A DNA stretch of 33,983 bases from CAZEDM01 sp964511075 (GTDB lineage: Bacteria > Zixibacteria > MSB-5A5 > RBG-16-43-9), in assembly GCA_964511075.1 (NCBI GenBank), contig CAZEDM010000015.1, forward strand, positions 1-33,983, read 5' to 3'. The translations under genes were made by a program, and so were the position numbers. Each line of letters starts with the position of its first letter. Positions within the stretch are counted from its first letter, which is position 1. The notes under the pieces were generated by a model. It saw only the letters and a program-made list of their open reading frames with translations, did not search any database and was not told the origin of the DNA. Shown here piece after piece: positions 16,318 through 23,798 of the stretch.

Positions 16318-16913
16318 GATGCACCTCCTGAGACGGCTCTTAGACTGACGGATTCGGCTCTTGGCAATTTCTCCCACCGTCTTTCAAACTCCCTCTTATA
16401 CATCCATCCCTTAAAGAAGCTATTCTCTAGTGTGGACACCATTCGATCTTTCTCAAACGGACCATGGGGATCCTCTACAAATAAATGAATATCGTCAATA
16501 ACTCGAAAATGCTGAACGGGGCGTTTTGCCAAGAACTGAATGAATAATCTATCAGGAAATGAATTCATTGAAGAGAGGTTGTAAAGTAAATTTTCGTTAT
16601 TAAGAGTAAGTATCTCTGGGCCACTCAATATTTTAGCCGTGAAACCCTTATTCGTTTCTAGTTTGGTGCATAAAAAATCAACAAATTCCTGAGTATATAC
16701 CTCTGGATTAAGATTACCGCTCACAATAAGCAAGTTCCTCTGCGCTGTAGATAAATGGTCAATAAGCCATTTTCTACTTGCTTCGTTAGAATTTACAAAT
16801 TGCCGCGATGTAGTCCTCCAAAGGCCCTTGCGAAAAATTTCAAAAGTCCCAATTAGAAGCCAGAAAAGGGAAATAGGAATACCGACCGCAAAGAACACAA
16901 GGGTTGTATTCAT
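16314..16913 (-). CDS. Membrane-anchored protein with PLD-like fold, no HKD motif
   Basis: A 199-aa protein. Residues 4-24 are a single transmembrane anchor. The cytoplasmic part looks like one half of a phospholipase D-like fold: strand NLLIVSGNL, then FVDFLCTKLETN and AKILSGPEI, then HFRVIDDIHLFVEDPHGPF. The true HxK(x4)D catalytic motif is missing, so it may bind rather than cut. AAGGAGG precedes the ATG. It is coupled by ATGA overlap to the following membrane protein. PLD-like/TM pairs occur in some defence or toxin units, but assignment here is tentative. Confidence 0.5.
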   Translation of the reverse strand: MNTTLVFFAVGIPISLFWLLIGTFEIFRKGLWRTTSRQFVNSNEASRKWLIDHLSTAQRNLLIVSGNLNPEVYTQEFVDFLCTKLETNKGFTAKILSGPEILTLNNENLLYNLSSMNSFPDRLFIQFLAKRPVQHFRVIDDIHLFVEDPHGPFEKDRMVSTLENSFFKGWMYKREFERRWEKLPRAESVSLRAVSGGAS

Positions 16914-17041
16914 CGCTCATCCTCCTTTGCTTTGCCCGCTCTCAAAAGAGCCGTTCTTGGGATTTATGAATGAAGCATTTACCCTCCACCTTTTGTCCCA
17001 AAAGAAAAATGCGGTGAATTTTATATCTCCGCATTTAGTTG

Positions 17042-17287
17042 TTAAAGATCAAATAAATCATCTCCAAAAATTTCCTCATATGTATGCTCTCTTGTTCGAT
17101 TAGGATTTCTATTAATACCATTAACGATTTTATGCTTCGTCTCACGTCTGGAATTTATTTTATGTTGTTCAAGATTCTTAATAGTTCTTCCGCTTACGCC
17201 TGAAAGTCCAGCAAGTTCAGTAATCAAAAGCCCTTCATGTAGTCTTATCTTTTTTAAGTTATTTCTTGGTATAGTCAACGTGCACAC
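17042..17287 (-). CDS. XRE-type HTH regulator, probably autoregulated
   Basis: An 81-aa protein with an HTH at about residues 9-40 (LKKIRLHEGLLITELAGLSG then VSGRTIKNLEQH), the Cro/C1 fold. It starts with GTG at 17287; AGGAGG lies 8 bases before it. Immediately upstream are four copies of an 8-base repeat (17329-17370) that are good candidates for its operator. It is 128 bases from the PLD-like gene and probably controls that two-gene unit. The C-terminal acidic tail (FGDDLFDL) is unassigned. Confidence 0.75.
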   Translation of the reverse strand: MCTLTIPRNNLKKIRLHEGLLITELAGLSGVSGRTIKNLEQHKINSRRETKHKIVNGINRNPNRTREHTYEEIFGDDLFDL

Positions 17288-17328
17288 TCAAATTACCTCC
17301 TTTCAACAGTAAGTTGATAAGTTCCACT

Positions 17329-17370
17329 AATTTCCAACAATTTCCATCCGGTAATTTCCAGTAATTTCCA
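17329..17370. promoter_or_regulatory. Four AATTTCCA repeats, probable operator
   Basis: AATTTCCA occurs at 17329-17336, 17339-17346, 17353-17360 and 17363-17370. The steps are 10, 14 and 10 bases: two pairs, each pair spaced by about one helical turn. The array lies directly upstream of the HTH gene ending at 17042, within its promoter region. Confidence 0.65.
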
Positions 17371-17441
17371 AACCTATCTGTATTTTATTGAAAAAGGTCG
17401 GAAGTGTCAAGAGAAAAATAAAAGATTTTATAATATCAAAA

Positions 17442-17479
17442 AGCAAGCCCCTAAGATTTCTCAAAGGGGCTGCTCTTTT
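17442..17479. terminator. Bidirectional terminator
   Basis: GCCCCT (17447-17452) pairs with AGGGGC (17465-17470), and flanking AGCA and TGCT extend the stem with one bulge; T-rich runs lie on both sides. I see no gene in 17371-17625. Confidence 0.6.
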
Positions 17480-17625
17480 ATTCGGTCGCCTTACAACAGT
17501 AAGAAAAAGTAAGAATGAGAAACAGAGAGTCTTTATGGCTCTCTCTTTCCTGCTGATACCCCAGCTCCTAACCTCTTCCTCTAATCCCCAAGAGGAAAAA
17601 GATATAGAGAGCTGAAATTCTAACC

Positions 17626-17655
17626 TTGACAAGGAGGATAATTTTCTTATATTAA
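17626..17655 (+). promoter_or_regulatory. Sigma-70-like promoter ending at the IS1595 insertion point
   Basis: TTGACA (17626-17631) and TATTAA (17650-17655) with an 18-base spacer. The start of transcription would fall at 17660-17663, exactly the left end of the IS. The -10 lies partly within the target duplication TTAAAATT, so before the insertion this promoter would have driven the leader now at 18515 onward. Confidence 0.55.
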
Positions 17656-17659
17656 AATT
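17652..17659. repeat. Left target-site duplication of IS1595-family element
   Basis: TTAAAATT, identical to 18515-18522. Confidence 0.85.
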
Positions 17660-18514
17660 GGTAATTGACCACGAAAATTGCACTAAACTGGCTCTTTGAT
17701 AACCGGCTTATTTAGATACTTTCTGAGGAGTTTGACTAAATTCTCATCCCTATGATTGAAGCGCCATTCTACTTCCTTAAGATAGAGATGAAAGTGTTTC
17801 TTAGGCACTCCTCTGTAATGATAGAGCCAGTGTTTGGCATAAGACCAGAAACCTTCTATGCAATTTATGTGATTACGACCTTTTGGTCTACCCTTTTGTT
17901 TGCTTATTACAACATGATTTCCACGGATATCAAGGAATGTGTAAGCATGCCAATCATCTGTATAGTAGAGGCTTCCTGCTTTTGTGTATGTTGTCATTAA
18001 TGGTATTAACTGTTGTTTGCTTCTTTTGGTGATCGGGAAGGTAAGCACTTTGCCGTTTCTCTGGTAGATCCCAAAGACTATAACTTTACCGGCAGCTCCC
18101 CAGCCTCTTTTGCCTGGGACTCTACCACCAAACATAGTCTCATCCATCTCGATCTCACCACATAGAGTTGATAACTCTTTGATCTGATGCTCGTAAATGG
18201 TTTCTCTGAGAATCTGAAACCATCTCTGGATCGTCTTTCGATCCAGAGGAACCTGGAAACGAAGACGATATGCTGGAACACCCAGACAGAAATGTTCGAT
18301 CAATCTTCCTTTCCAGTATGGTGAAATCCTGGTAGATTGCCAAAGAACCTTATCCAATTTCCTTGTTAAACCACACTGGCTACAACGACTTTGACCGGTG
18401 GATAATTCCCAGAATTTTTGACTGCCGCAGCGAGGACATTTTTTCATAGCTGTAAGATAAATACTTTACAGCTAGTTATCAATATTCTTAGTGCAACTTT
18501 GATGGGCTATTACC
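17660..18514 (-). mobile_element. Complete IS1595-family insertion sequence with 8-bp target duplication
   Basis: The element is 855 bp. Both ends begin GGTAAT and share the pattern GGTAATNGNCCANN then AAANTTGCACTAA when read inward (left 17660-17686, right 18488-18514). TTAAAATT flanks it exactly on both sides (17652-17659 and 18515-18522). One intact transposase gene on the minus strand. Size, 8-bp duplication and transposase all fit IS1595. Confidence 0.9.
17683..18447 (-). CDS. IS1595-family (ISXO2-like) transposase
   Basis: A 254-aa transposase. The N-terminus has a zinc ribbon (CPRCGSQKFW then CSQCG), typical of IS1595. The ISXO2-like DDE domain follows: EIEMDETMFGG (first Asp), YYTDDWHAY (second Asp) and the third block around NCIEGFWSYAKHWLYHYRG with N and E residues used by this family. 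It ends with a basic tail. The stop codon lies inside the left terminal repeat, so the frame is fully contained in the element. No disruption seen; probably active. Confidence 0.9.
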   Translation of the reverse strand: MKKCPRCGSQKFWELSTGQSRCSQCGLTRKLDKVLWQSTRISPYWKGRLIEHFCLGVPAYRLRFQVPLDRKTIQRWFQILRETIYEHQIKELSTLCGEIEMDETMFGGRVPGKRGWGAAGKVIVFGIYQRNGKVLTFPITKRSKQQLIPLMTTYTKAGSLYYTDDWHAYTFLDIRGNHVVISKQKGRPKGRNHINCIEGFWSYAKHWLYHYRGVPKKHFHLYLKEVEWRFNHRDENLVKLLRKYLNKPVIKEPV

Positions 18515-18522
18515 TTAAAATT
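18515..18522. repeat. Right target-site duplication of IS1595-family element
   Basis: TTAAAATT, identical to 17652-17659. Confidence 0.85.
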
Positions 18523-18613
18523 TAGGGGAAGGCTCTCAAAATACATTTCAACAAGGGCCAAAACTCAGCAGAGCTTTAAGCTGGGTAAAGGGTGGTGATG
18601 CAAGTTCAAAGTT
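18523..18613 (+). promoter_or_regulatory. Structured leader upstream of the exported protein (possible attenuator)
   Basis: The leader contains a 7-bp stem ACTCAGC / GCTGGGT with a 10-base loop (about 18564-18587), and GGGC near 18556 that could pair with GCCC of the terminator arm (18616-18619), giving a switch between terminator and antiterminator. The block GGTGATGCAAG faintly recalls c-di-GMP-I riboswitches, but the defining GNRA loop and GCAAAGCC core are absent. I call it only a candidate. Confidence 0.3.
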
Positions 18614-18659
18614 AAGCCCATTAAAGATTCCTTATAAGGAATTGTCAGTGGGCTTTTTT
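18614..18659 (+). terminator. Terminator in the leader of the exported protein
   Basis: AAGCCCA (18614-18620) pairs with TGGGC (18649-18653), with a nested hairpin ATTCCTTATAAGGAAT in its loop and T6 after it. It lies 130 bases before the coding start of 18791, so it could be an attenuator. A TTGACA at 18664-18669 lacks a clear -10. Confidence 0.75.
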
Positions 18660-18790
18660 CGTTTTTGACAGGATTGTTGGCTGAAAGGGCACAACGTTCG
18701 AAAGAACATTTCGCAAAGATGTATAGAGAAATTGTCTCTCGTGCTTGGATTGGATGATCAGATGAGAGAACACCGTGAGGAGGCAGAGAA

Positions 18791-21700
18791 ATGGTTATTC
18801 CTTCAAGCATCATGAAAGTCGTGTTGTTAACCTTGCTTATATTGTCTGCGGTTTATATGAAACCTAATCTATGTCCGGCATATGAGAACCCCAGGGCACT
18901 GCCAGAGCAATCATGGATAGAAACAGGGTATATTACAGGCTTTTGGCGGCAACGTGTCACCGAAATTCACATTGATGCAAGCGATATTGAGTCGTTTGAC
19001 CGTGTACTGGGGCTATCGCTCAGAGGTTTTTTCATATATTTGAACACCTTCTTTCAGAGCGAGTTAGGTGTCACACTTCCCGGCGACTACCAGATTTTCG
19101 ATCCGAACGTAATAGACGACCCGTTAGCCCTCACACGCACAGTCAGTGATCTTATCGCAAACCCAGGCGCGATTGCTTACTTTACTAATGAAGGGGACTT
19201 TGACGTTACGGTTATTGAGGTGTCAAAAATCCCCGGGAATCCTGATTTAAGATATAGCTGGTTCATGATAGGCCACTGGCGGGATGGACTCCGCATACCT
19301 GTCGTCTTTCCTTTTTGCATCCTTCCCATGGGAAAAGTAGAGGATGGTTTTAGAATTATACGAAGAGGTAACGATTCCTATGCCTTTGATGTTTCTTCGT
19401 CTGCAAGGGGCGTCGAGGTAGGGGAGACAGTAAATATCACTACAGAGCTACTAGATCCACAGATGAATCCTAGGGTGGGAGAGCCCATTATACTTCAAAT
19501 TGAGGATTCATCTGGCAGATTAAGGAAGATTACCCCAACTCCGATAGACACAGACAACGAGGGGAAGGTTTATTACCAATGGGAGGTCGATTCTACCCCT
19601 GGGTTAGTCCGTATAGAAGCAGTTTGGATTTACAAGGACAGCCGTATTGAACGATCTAACTGTGGGACTCGCATCACCGTTTCGGAGGCGCTACCTCCAG
19701 ACCTAGCAGTCATAGACCTTACAGCCTCGAAGAAAGACGCACTGCCTGGCGACGCTATCAAGGTTACCACTACTATTTCGGCAGGAGGTATGGATCTTCC
19801 AAAAGTTGTGACTGTGGATTTTCTTGCCGGTACTGACCTTCAGGAACAGAAGACAATCACAGTCAGAGAGCACGGAGGAGAAGCAGAGTTCGACTGGGAC
19901 GTGGAACCTGGTCTTTCGCTTCTCGAGGTTCGTGTCACGGGACCCCCCGACGAAGAAGTGACGGATAACAACAGTTTGTCGCTGCCATACATAGCCGAAG
20001 TCGGTCAAGCGACATCCACTCTGCGTATATTTGCGGCAAGTGGAATGACATCGGATAGGATAGCTGATGCTTCTGTTAAGGTTGACGGGAACTTCGTTGG
20101 TTTTACCTCACCTCTCGATGATATCCTATATGATGTCACTCCTGGAAAACACCTTGTCGAGGTAACCGCTGATGGATTCTATCCGCAGGAAAAGTTCGTG
20201 TATCCAGAACCTGGAGAGGAAAAAAGAGTAGATATGTCTATGAGTTCCACATTGTCAGCCGGTGCAATTTTTGCCCCTTCCTATCCGAACGAAGCTAATA
20301 GAATCACTCTGACATCGGTTTCCCAAGGTGCTATACAGAACTACCGATGGTATGTGGATGAGATTCTGGTTGGTACCACCTTTAACGTAACTTTGGACCC
20401 GTTGGCAGCAGGAGTTCATGAGGCACGCTTAGAGATCGAGGATAGCTACGGCGGGACCGATGCAAAATCAGTTGAGATCCCCGTAATGTCGCTTGTTTTG
20501 AAGTTCGAAGTCCCAGATTCAATTGACAATGATGGAGATGGTAAAATCGACGAGGGATTTGCTCGTGAGGACAGCATGCCAGTCCTTGCGCCGGGGGAAC
20601 AGCGTGAAATGGGTGGATACTTGGACGATTATGAAGAATTGGAGAAGGATGGCAACTGGCACCGCTTCAGCACACTTGACAATGAGCCGAGGCCGCGGTC
20701 AAGCTTAGGGGAGACGATGACAGTGAAGTTGGTAGACCTAGGAGTGAGCTCAGTCGCCGATATTGACTCAATGTGGCTAACTTTCGAGTCGATGTATGGG
20801 TCAGGGGATAGTGGAACTCAGCCAGATCCTGTTTCGATTTGGGTTGACGCGAGCGAGATCGGACGTGAACCTGGACGTATATTGTATAGATGGGCTATGA
20901 AAGGAAACGCCTTTGTTCAAACAGACAGTTGGGGCGGATGGAAAGGAAGCAGTGTCAACGTGCCGTTGTGGGCAGTCGAAAGTGATCTGCAATTCACTGT
21001 GAACGTCGCTCAGAAGAACAGGGATGGTAGCGACTACACAAAGGCTCTTATACGGAATATTCAGCTCCATGTGAGGTATCCTGAGAACCTATCTGAAGTG
21101 CGCACTGAGATAGACATTAATGGGGAAACGGCAAACACTTCCGTTAGTTTGGATGTCAACAATATCGTTGTGCTGGTTGAGAACGGCGAGTGGTCGCATC
21201 CATCATTTGAAACCGGTGAGTCAGTAGTCTTAGAAATTTTGGTACCAGAGGGACTGGAGTTAGAGCCTGGAGAAATTAAAGAAAAAACAGTAACAGCAGG
21301 CGAAACGGATTTGGTAACATTTCGTTTGCAGGATGTAGTACTGCTGTCCTATGAACTTCAAGTTCGTCTCATGGACGAGGAAGGAAACTTAATTAAAAGG
21401 GAAGCTGATTTACGCGTGAATGGTGGATTGCATCCTATTAAGGATGGAATTTGGGGGAATTCATATCCAAATGAGACATCGATAACATTACACTTAGATC
21501 CACCAAGTGACTATAAGATAGCCGACCCCGACACAACCATAACTTTGGAATCGGATGAGATAGTAGATTTTGTGCTATCGGAGGAAATCCACTGTGATTT
21601 TAACGATGATGGCATAGTGTGGCTGGAGGATTTCTCCATATTTGCAGGTGCTTTCGGTTCAGCTGATGGCTCATCTAATTGGATGCCTATCTGCGATCTG

Positions 21701-22480
21701 AATGAGGATGGTACAGTGTGGTTAGACGATTTTTCTATCTTCGCCGCGAGCTTCGGAAAATCAGCTTTTTCTCAAAAGACGGTGGCTAAAGCGATCGTCA
21801 GTCGAAGTGATGCCAATCTTTCACTGAAGATCGATTCACAAATAAACTCCCACACAGGGGAATTCTGTCTAAGAGTTTGCTTGGATGGTTTAAGAGATAT
21901 AGAAGGTTATCTCTTAAATCTAACTTATGATTCTGAGAAGATGGAATTTTTGAGAGCCGAAAGACCAGCCAGGGGAATATATGGAGAAAAAGATCGGGCC
22001 TTGCCACTTTTGGGAATCAACTCTTTTGGCAACCTTACGGTAGCAGATGTGCTGGGCAATGATAATCCTGTCTATGGAAGCAATGCTGTGATTGATCTAT
22101 ACTTCCGAGGAAAGGATAGCCTCTCTGAAGATAGCTTCAAGTTAGTGGAGATGGTTGTTCTTGATAAGAATGATCAGCTATTTTCAATCAACCAGTGGGA
22201 CATGAGTCTTTTGCCTCAAGACTTTGCTCTGCTTCCGAATTATCCCAATCCGTTCAATGAGGTTACAGCTGTAAGCTATGACCTCCCCAGGACTTCTCCA
22301 GTGAAATTGAAAGTTTACAATATGCTGGGGCAGGAGGTAGCAGTGCTGGATGATGAAGTTAAACCAGGTGGTCGCTACCAAGTGATATGGGACGCAAGCA
22401 GGATGGCCAGTGGAGTCTACTTGATCTATCTGGAAGCGGGAGACTTCGCGGAGGTGAGGAAGGCTGTTCTACTACGATAA
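18791..22480 (+). CDS. Large exported multidomain protein with dockerin-like and C-terminal sorting domains
   Basis: A 1229-aa exported protein. A signal peptide covers the first ~30 residues (KVVLLTLLILSAVYM core). Ig-like regions follow: a Big-type domain (about 203-300), a CARDB-like domain (304-407), a PEGA-like domain (410-483) and a PKD-like domain (487-566). A Ca-binding text DNDGDGKIDEGF lies at ~578. A dockerin-like double EF-hand sits at about 934-985 (DFNDDGIVWLEDFSIFAGAFG; DLNEDGTVWLDDFSIFAASFG). Then a cohesin-like segment with LNLTYDSEKMEFL and a final FlgD-Ig/type IX-like sorting domain from ~1140 with YPNPFN, YDLP, VYNMLGQEVAVL and GVYLIYL. GAGGAGG precedes the ATG by 7 bases. 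Probably a surface adhesin or carbohydrate-associated protein; substrate unknown. Confidence 0.8.
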   Translation: MVIPSSIMKVVLLTLLILSAVYMKPNLCPAYENPRALPEQSWIETGYITGFWRQRVTEIHIDASDIESFDRVLGLSLRGFFIYLNTFFQSELGVTLPGDYQIFDPNVIDDPLALTRTVSDLIANPGAIAYFTNEGDFDVTVIEVSKIPGNPDLRYSWFMIGHWRDGLRIPVVFPFCILPMGKVEDGFRIIRRGNDSYAFDVSSSARGVEVGETVNITTELLDPQMNPRVGEPIILQIEDSSGRLRKITPTPIDTDNEGKVYYQWEVDSTPGLVRIEAVWIYKDSRIERSNCGTRITVSEALPPDLAVIDLTASKKDALPGDAIKVTTTISAGGMDLPKVVTVDFLAGTDLQEQKTITVREHGGEAEFDWDVEPGLSLLEVRVTGPPDEEVTDNNSLSLPYIAEVGQATSTLRIFAASGMTSDRIADASVKVDGNFVGFTSPLDDILYDVTPGKHLVEVTADGFYPQEKFVYPEPGEEKRVDMSMSSTLSAGAIFAPSYPNEANRITLTSVSQGAIQNYRWYVDEILVGTTFNVTLDPLAAGVHEARLEIEDSYGGTDAKSVEIPVMSLVLKFEVPDSIDNDGDGKIDEGFAREDSMPVLAPGEQREMGGYLDDYEELEKDGNWHRFSTLDNEPRPRSSLGETMTVKLVDLGVSSVADIDSMWLTFESMYGSGDSGTQPDPVSIWVDASEIGREPGRILYRWAMKGNAFVQTDSWGGWKGSSVNVPLWAVESDLQFTVNVAQKNRDGSDYTKALIRNIQLHVRYPENLSEVRTEIDINGETANTSVSLDVNNIVVLVENGEWSHPSFETGESVVLEILVPEGLELEPGEIKEKTVTAGETDLVTFRLQDVVLLSYELQVRLMDEEGNLIKREADLRVNGGLHPIKDGIWGNSYPNETSITLHLDPPSDYKIADPDTTITLESDEIVDFVLSEEIHCDFNDDGIVWLEDFSIFAGAFGSADGSSNWMPICDLNEDGTVWLDDFSIFAASFGKSAFSQKTVAKAIVSRSDANLSLKIDSQINSHTGEFCLRVCLDGLRDIEGYLLNLTYDSEKMEFLRAERPARGIYGEKDRALPLLGINSFGNLTVADVLGNDNPVYGSNAVIDLYFRGKDSLSEDSFKLVEMVVLDKNDQLFSINQWDMSLLPQDFALLPNYPNPFNEVTAVSYDLPRTSPVKLKVYNMLGQEVAVLDDEVKPGGRYQVIWDASRMASGVYLIYLEAGDFAEVRKAVLLR

Positions 22481-22507
22481 GAAAAATCTTCCAGTAAGTC
22501 TTTCCTT

Positions 22508-22544
22508 AACAAGCCCTTAGAGTAATTCTAGAGGCTTGTTTTTT
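22508..22544 (+). terminator. Terminator after the exported protein (first)
   Basis: AACAAGCC (22508-22515) and GGCTTGTT (22533-22540), with TAGA/TCTA extending the stem, followed by T4. Confidence 0.8.
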
Positions 22545-22551
22545 GGATAAA

Positions 22552-22585
22552 AACGTCTCAGATTCTACTATCTGGGACGTTTTTT
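22552..22585 (+). terminator. Terminator after the exported protein (second, tandem)
   Basis: AACGTC...CAGAT and ATCTG...GACGTT (22552-22562 with 22570-22581) form a stem with a T run. Two tandem terminators isolate the integrase unit from the strong upstream gene. Confidence 0.75.
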
Positions 22586-22588
22586 ATA

Positions 22589-22617
22589 TTGACAGACCCA
22601 TTTTTAGGGGTTAAAAT
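22589..22617 (+). promoter_or_regulatory. Promoter of the tyrosine recombinase
   Basis: TTGACA (22589-22594) and TAAAAT (22612-22617) with an exact 17-base spacer; transcription would start near 22624. Confidence 0.7.
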
Positions 22618-22623
22618 AGACCC

Positions 22624-22663
22624 AGTAGGACGTTTTAGTCACATTTAAAATGGAGTAGGACGT
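22624..22663. repeat. AGTAGGACGT direct repeats flanking the recombinase start
   Basis: AGTAGGACGT at 22624-22633, the predicted transcription start, and again at 22654-22663, ending at the ATG and covering the ribosome site. AGACCCA is also doubled (near 22595 and 22618). Candidate binding sites for the recombinase or a repressor. Confidence 0.5.
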
Positions 22664-23248
22664 ATGAGCCAAAAACAACAACTCAAAGATTCAGAATACC
22701 ACCTGTCCAGACAGGATATAAAGAAGATAATCAATGCTGCCACCAGCTTCAGGGATAGGTGTATTATCAAGACCTTGGCACAGACAGCTATAAGGAGGTT
22801 TGAGTTGGCTAATCTGGATATTAGAGATGTTGACTTTGAGCAAAGAGTTATCCATATTAGGGAAGGCAAAGGTGGGAAGACACGAACTATCCCGGCATCA
22901 GAGGAACTTTTAGGAGACCTCCGACACCTATTAGGTTCCCGTAAGAAGGGTCCAGTGTTCACTAACCCAAGAGGAGATAAGCTCGCTGTTAGGCAGATTA
23001 ACCGGATTGTCGCTAATGCCGGTGAACAGGCAGGGGTGGAAAATCCTAATCCGAAATACAAGAACATTACTTGCCATCTTTTCAGGCATAGCTTTGCAAG
23101 GGAATGGAAAAAGCAGGGTGGCTCTTTAGAAAGCCTGTCTAAGATTTTAGGCCATACTTCAGTTAAGACGACCTTAGATGAGTATGGCACAGAGGACTTA
23201 GAAGATGTCAAACAGAATTATCAGTGGGTGATAAGCGAGATGTTTTAA
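22664..23248 (+). CDS. Minimal tyrosine recombinase (XerC/D-like catalytic domain)
   Basis: A 194-aa site-specific recombinase that has only the catalytic domain; the usual N-terminal SAM-like core-binding domain is missing. All catalytic residues are visible: Arg44 (TAIRRFELANL), Lys72 (GKGGKTRTIP), His138 and Arg141 (HLFRHSFAR), His164 (LGHTSV) and Tyr174 (DEYG). Short integrases like this occur in plasmids, mobile cassettes and tycheposon-type or XerH-like elements. It has its own promoter, with two tandem terminators upstream, and its leader carries 10-base repeats. It could resolve multimers of the replicon or act as an integrase. Confidence 0.85.
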   Translation: MSQKQQLKDSEYHLSRQDIKKIINAATSFRDRCIIKTLAQTAIRRFELANLDIRDVDFEQRVIHIREGKGGKTRTIPASEELLGDLRHLLGSRKKGPVFTNPRGDKLAVRQINRIVANAGEQAGVENPNPKYKNITCHLFRHSFAREWKKQGGSLESLSKILGHTSVKTTLDEYGTEDLEDVKQNYQWVISEMF

Positions 23249-23270
23249 GGGGGTTGTAAGGTTATTAAAA

Positions 23271-23525
23271 ATGAATAGTCTTGAAAAGAAGGGTTTATTT
23301 ATGGCCAAAATTCTGTTTGAAGAGATGATGGAGATTGGAAATAACAAGTATGAAATTGTTAAAGCGGCTGTGCTTGAGGCGAAGAGACTGAACCACTTGA
23401 GGCTTATGCGGCAACCTGAGACTATCCTTATCCCTGACCTTGAGGAGAAGAAGACCCCCGAGGAAAAAGTAACGGTTCTCGCCCTTAAGAGGCTCATAGG
23501 TGGTAAAGTTAGGATATTGGTTTAG
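23271..23525 (+). CDS. rpoZ: RNA polymerase omega subunit-like protein
   Basis: An 84-aa protein with the omega pattern: NNKYEIVKAAVLEAKRLN corresponds to the family's 'NRYELVxxAAKRARQL', followed by LIPDL, then VTVLALKRLIGGKVRIL for the family's 'KPTxIALxEIAxGKI'. Omega assists assembly of the beta' subunit of RNA polymerase. Met11 (23301) is an alternative start closer to the usual length. The context is odd: it lies 22 bases behind a tyrosine recombinase on a plasmid-like segment. It might be a host gene carried along, or an element-encoded version that alters host transcription. Divergent, so the family call is not certain. Confidence 0.6.
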   Translation: MNSLEKKGLFMAKILFEEMMEIGNNKYEIVKAAVLEAKRLNHLRLMRQPETILIPDLEEKKTPEEKVTVLALKRLIGGKVRILV

Positions 23526-23539
23526 GAAAGGAAGTTAAA

Positions 23540-23651
23540 ATGAAAAAATTAACGACCCTAATCATTTGCCGTAGCGACTGATTTTACATCAGACGCAGAG
23601 GCAAATCACTCTTATGACCACGATAGAATACAAACTTCTCAAAGAATTTAG
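23540..23651 (+). pseudogene. Possible frameshifted small exported protein
   Basis: A GGAAAGGAAG ribosome site precedes an ATG at 23540 that reads MKKLTTLIIC before a stop at once (MKKLTTLIICRSD). Shifting one base at about position 23570 gives a continuation VATDFTSDAEANHSYDHDRI to TAG 23649-23651. A lysine-plus-hydrophobic beginning then an AxA-like point looks like a signal peptide. Probably a decayed gene; may be chance. Confidence 0.3.
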
Positions 23652-23655
23652 AAAG

Positions 23656-23688
23656 CTCTCTCAAGGCAGCAAGAGAGAGGTTATTTTT
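23656..23688 (+). terminator. Weak terminator after the omega-like gene
   Basis: CTCTCTC (23656-23662) pairs with GAGAGAG (23673-23679), followed by a T-rich tract. Confidence 0.5.
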
Positions 23689-23700
23689 TCAAAAAAATCC

Positions 23701-23729
23701 TTGACAAGATAATATTTTTAGTTTATTAT
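23701..23729 (+). promoter_or_regulatory. First of two tandem promoters for the RNA at 23799
   Basis: TTGACA (23701-23706), 17-base spacer, TATTAT (23724-23729). It begins with AAATCCTTGACA, as do the promoters at 26942 and 29585. Confidence 0.7.
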
Positions 23730-23763
23730 TATAATCTTTTTACGTTTTTTTCACTTTTTTTTC

Positions 23764-23791
23764 TTGACAAAATTCCTGCTTGTCTTATAAT
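23764..23791 (+). promoter_or_regulatory. Second tandem promoter for the RNA at 23799, perfect consensus
   Basis: TTGACA (23764-23769), 16-base spacer, TATAAT (23786-23791), both hexamers perfect. Confidence 0.8.
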
Positions 23792-23798
23792 AGTTTAT

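Noticed and set aside
17327..17683. 118-aa minus-strand ORF upstream of the HTH gene
   Set aside because: It covers operator repeats, a terminator and the IS end, with no ribosome site or domain.
18555..18613. c-di-GMP-I (GEMM) riboswitch
   Set aside because: Only GGTGATGCAAG is similar; the GNRA tetraloop and GCAAAGCC core are absent, so I do not claim the class.
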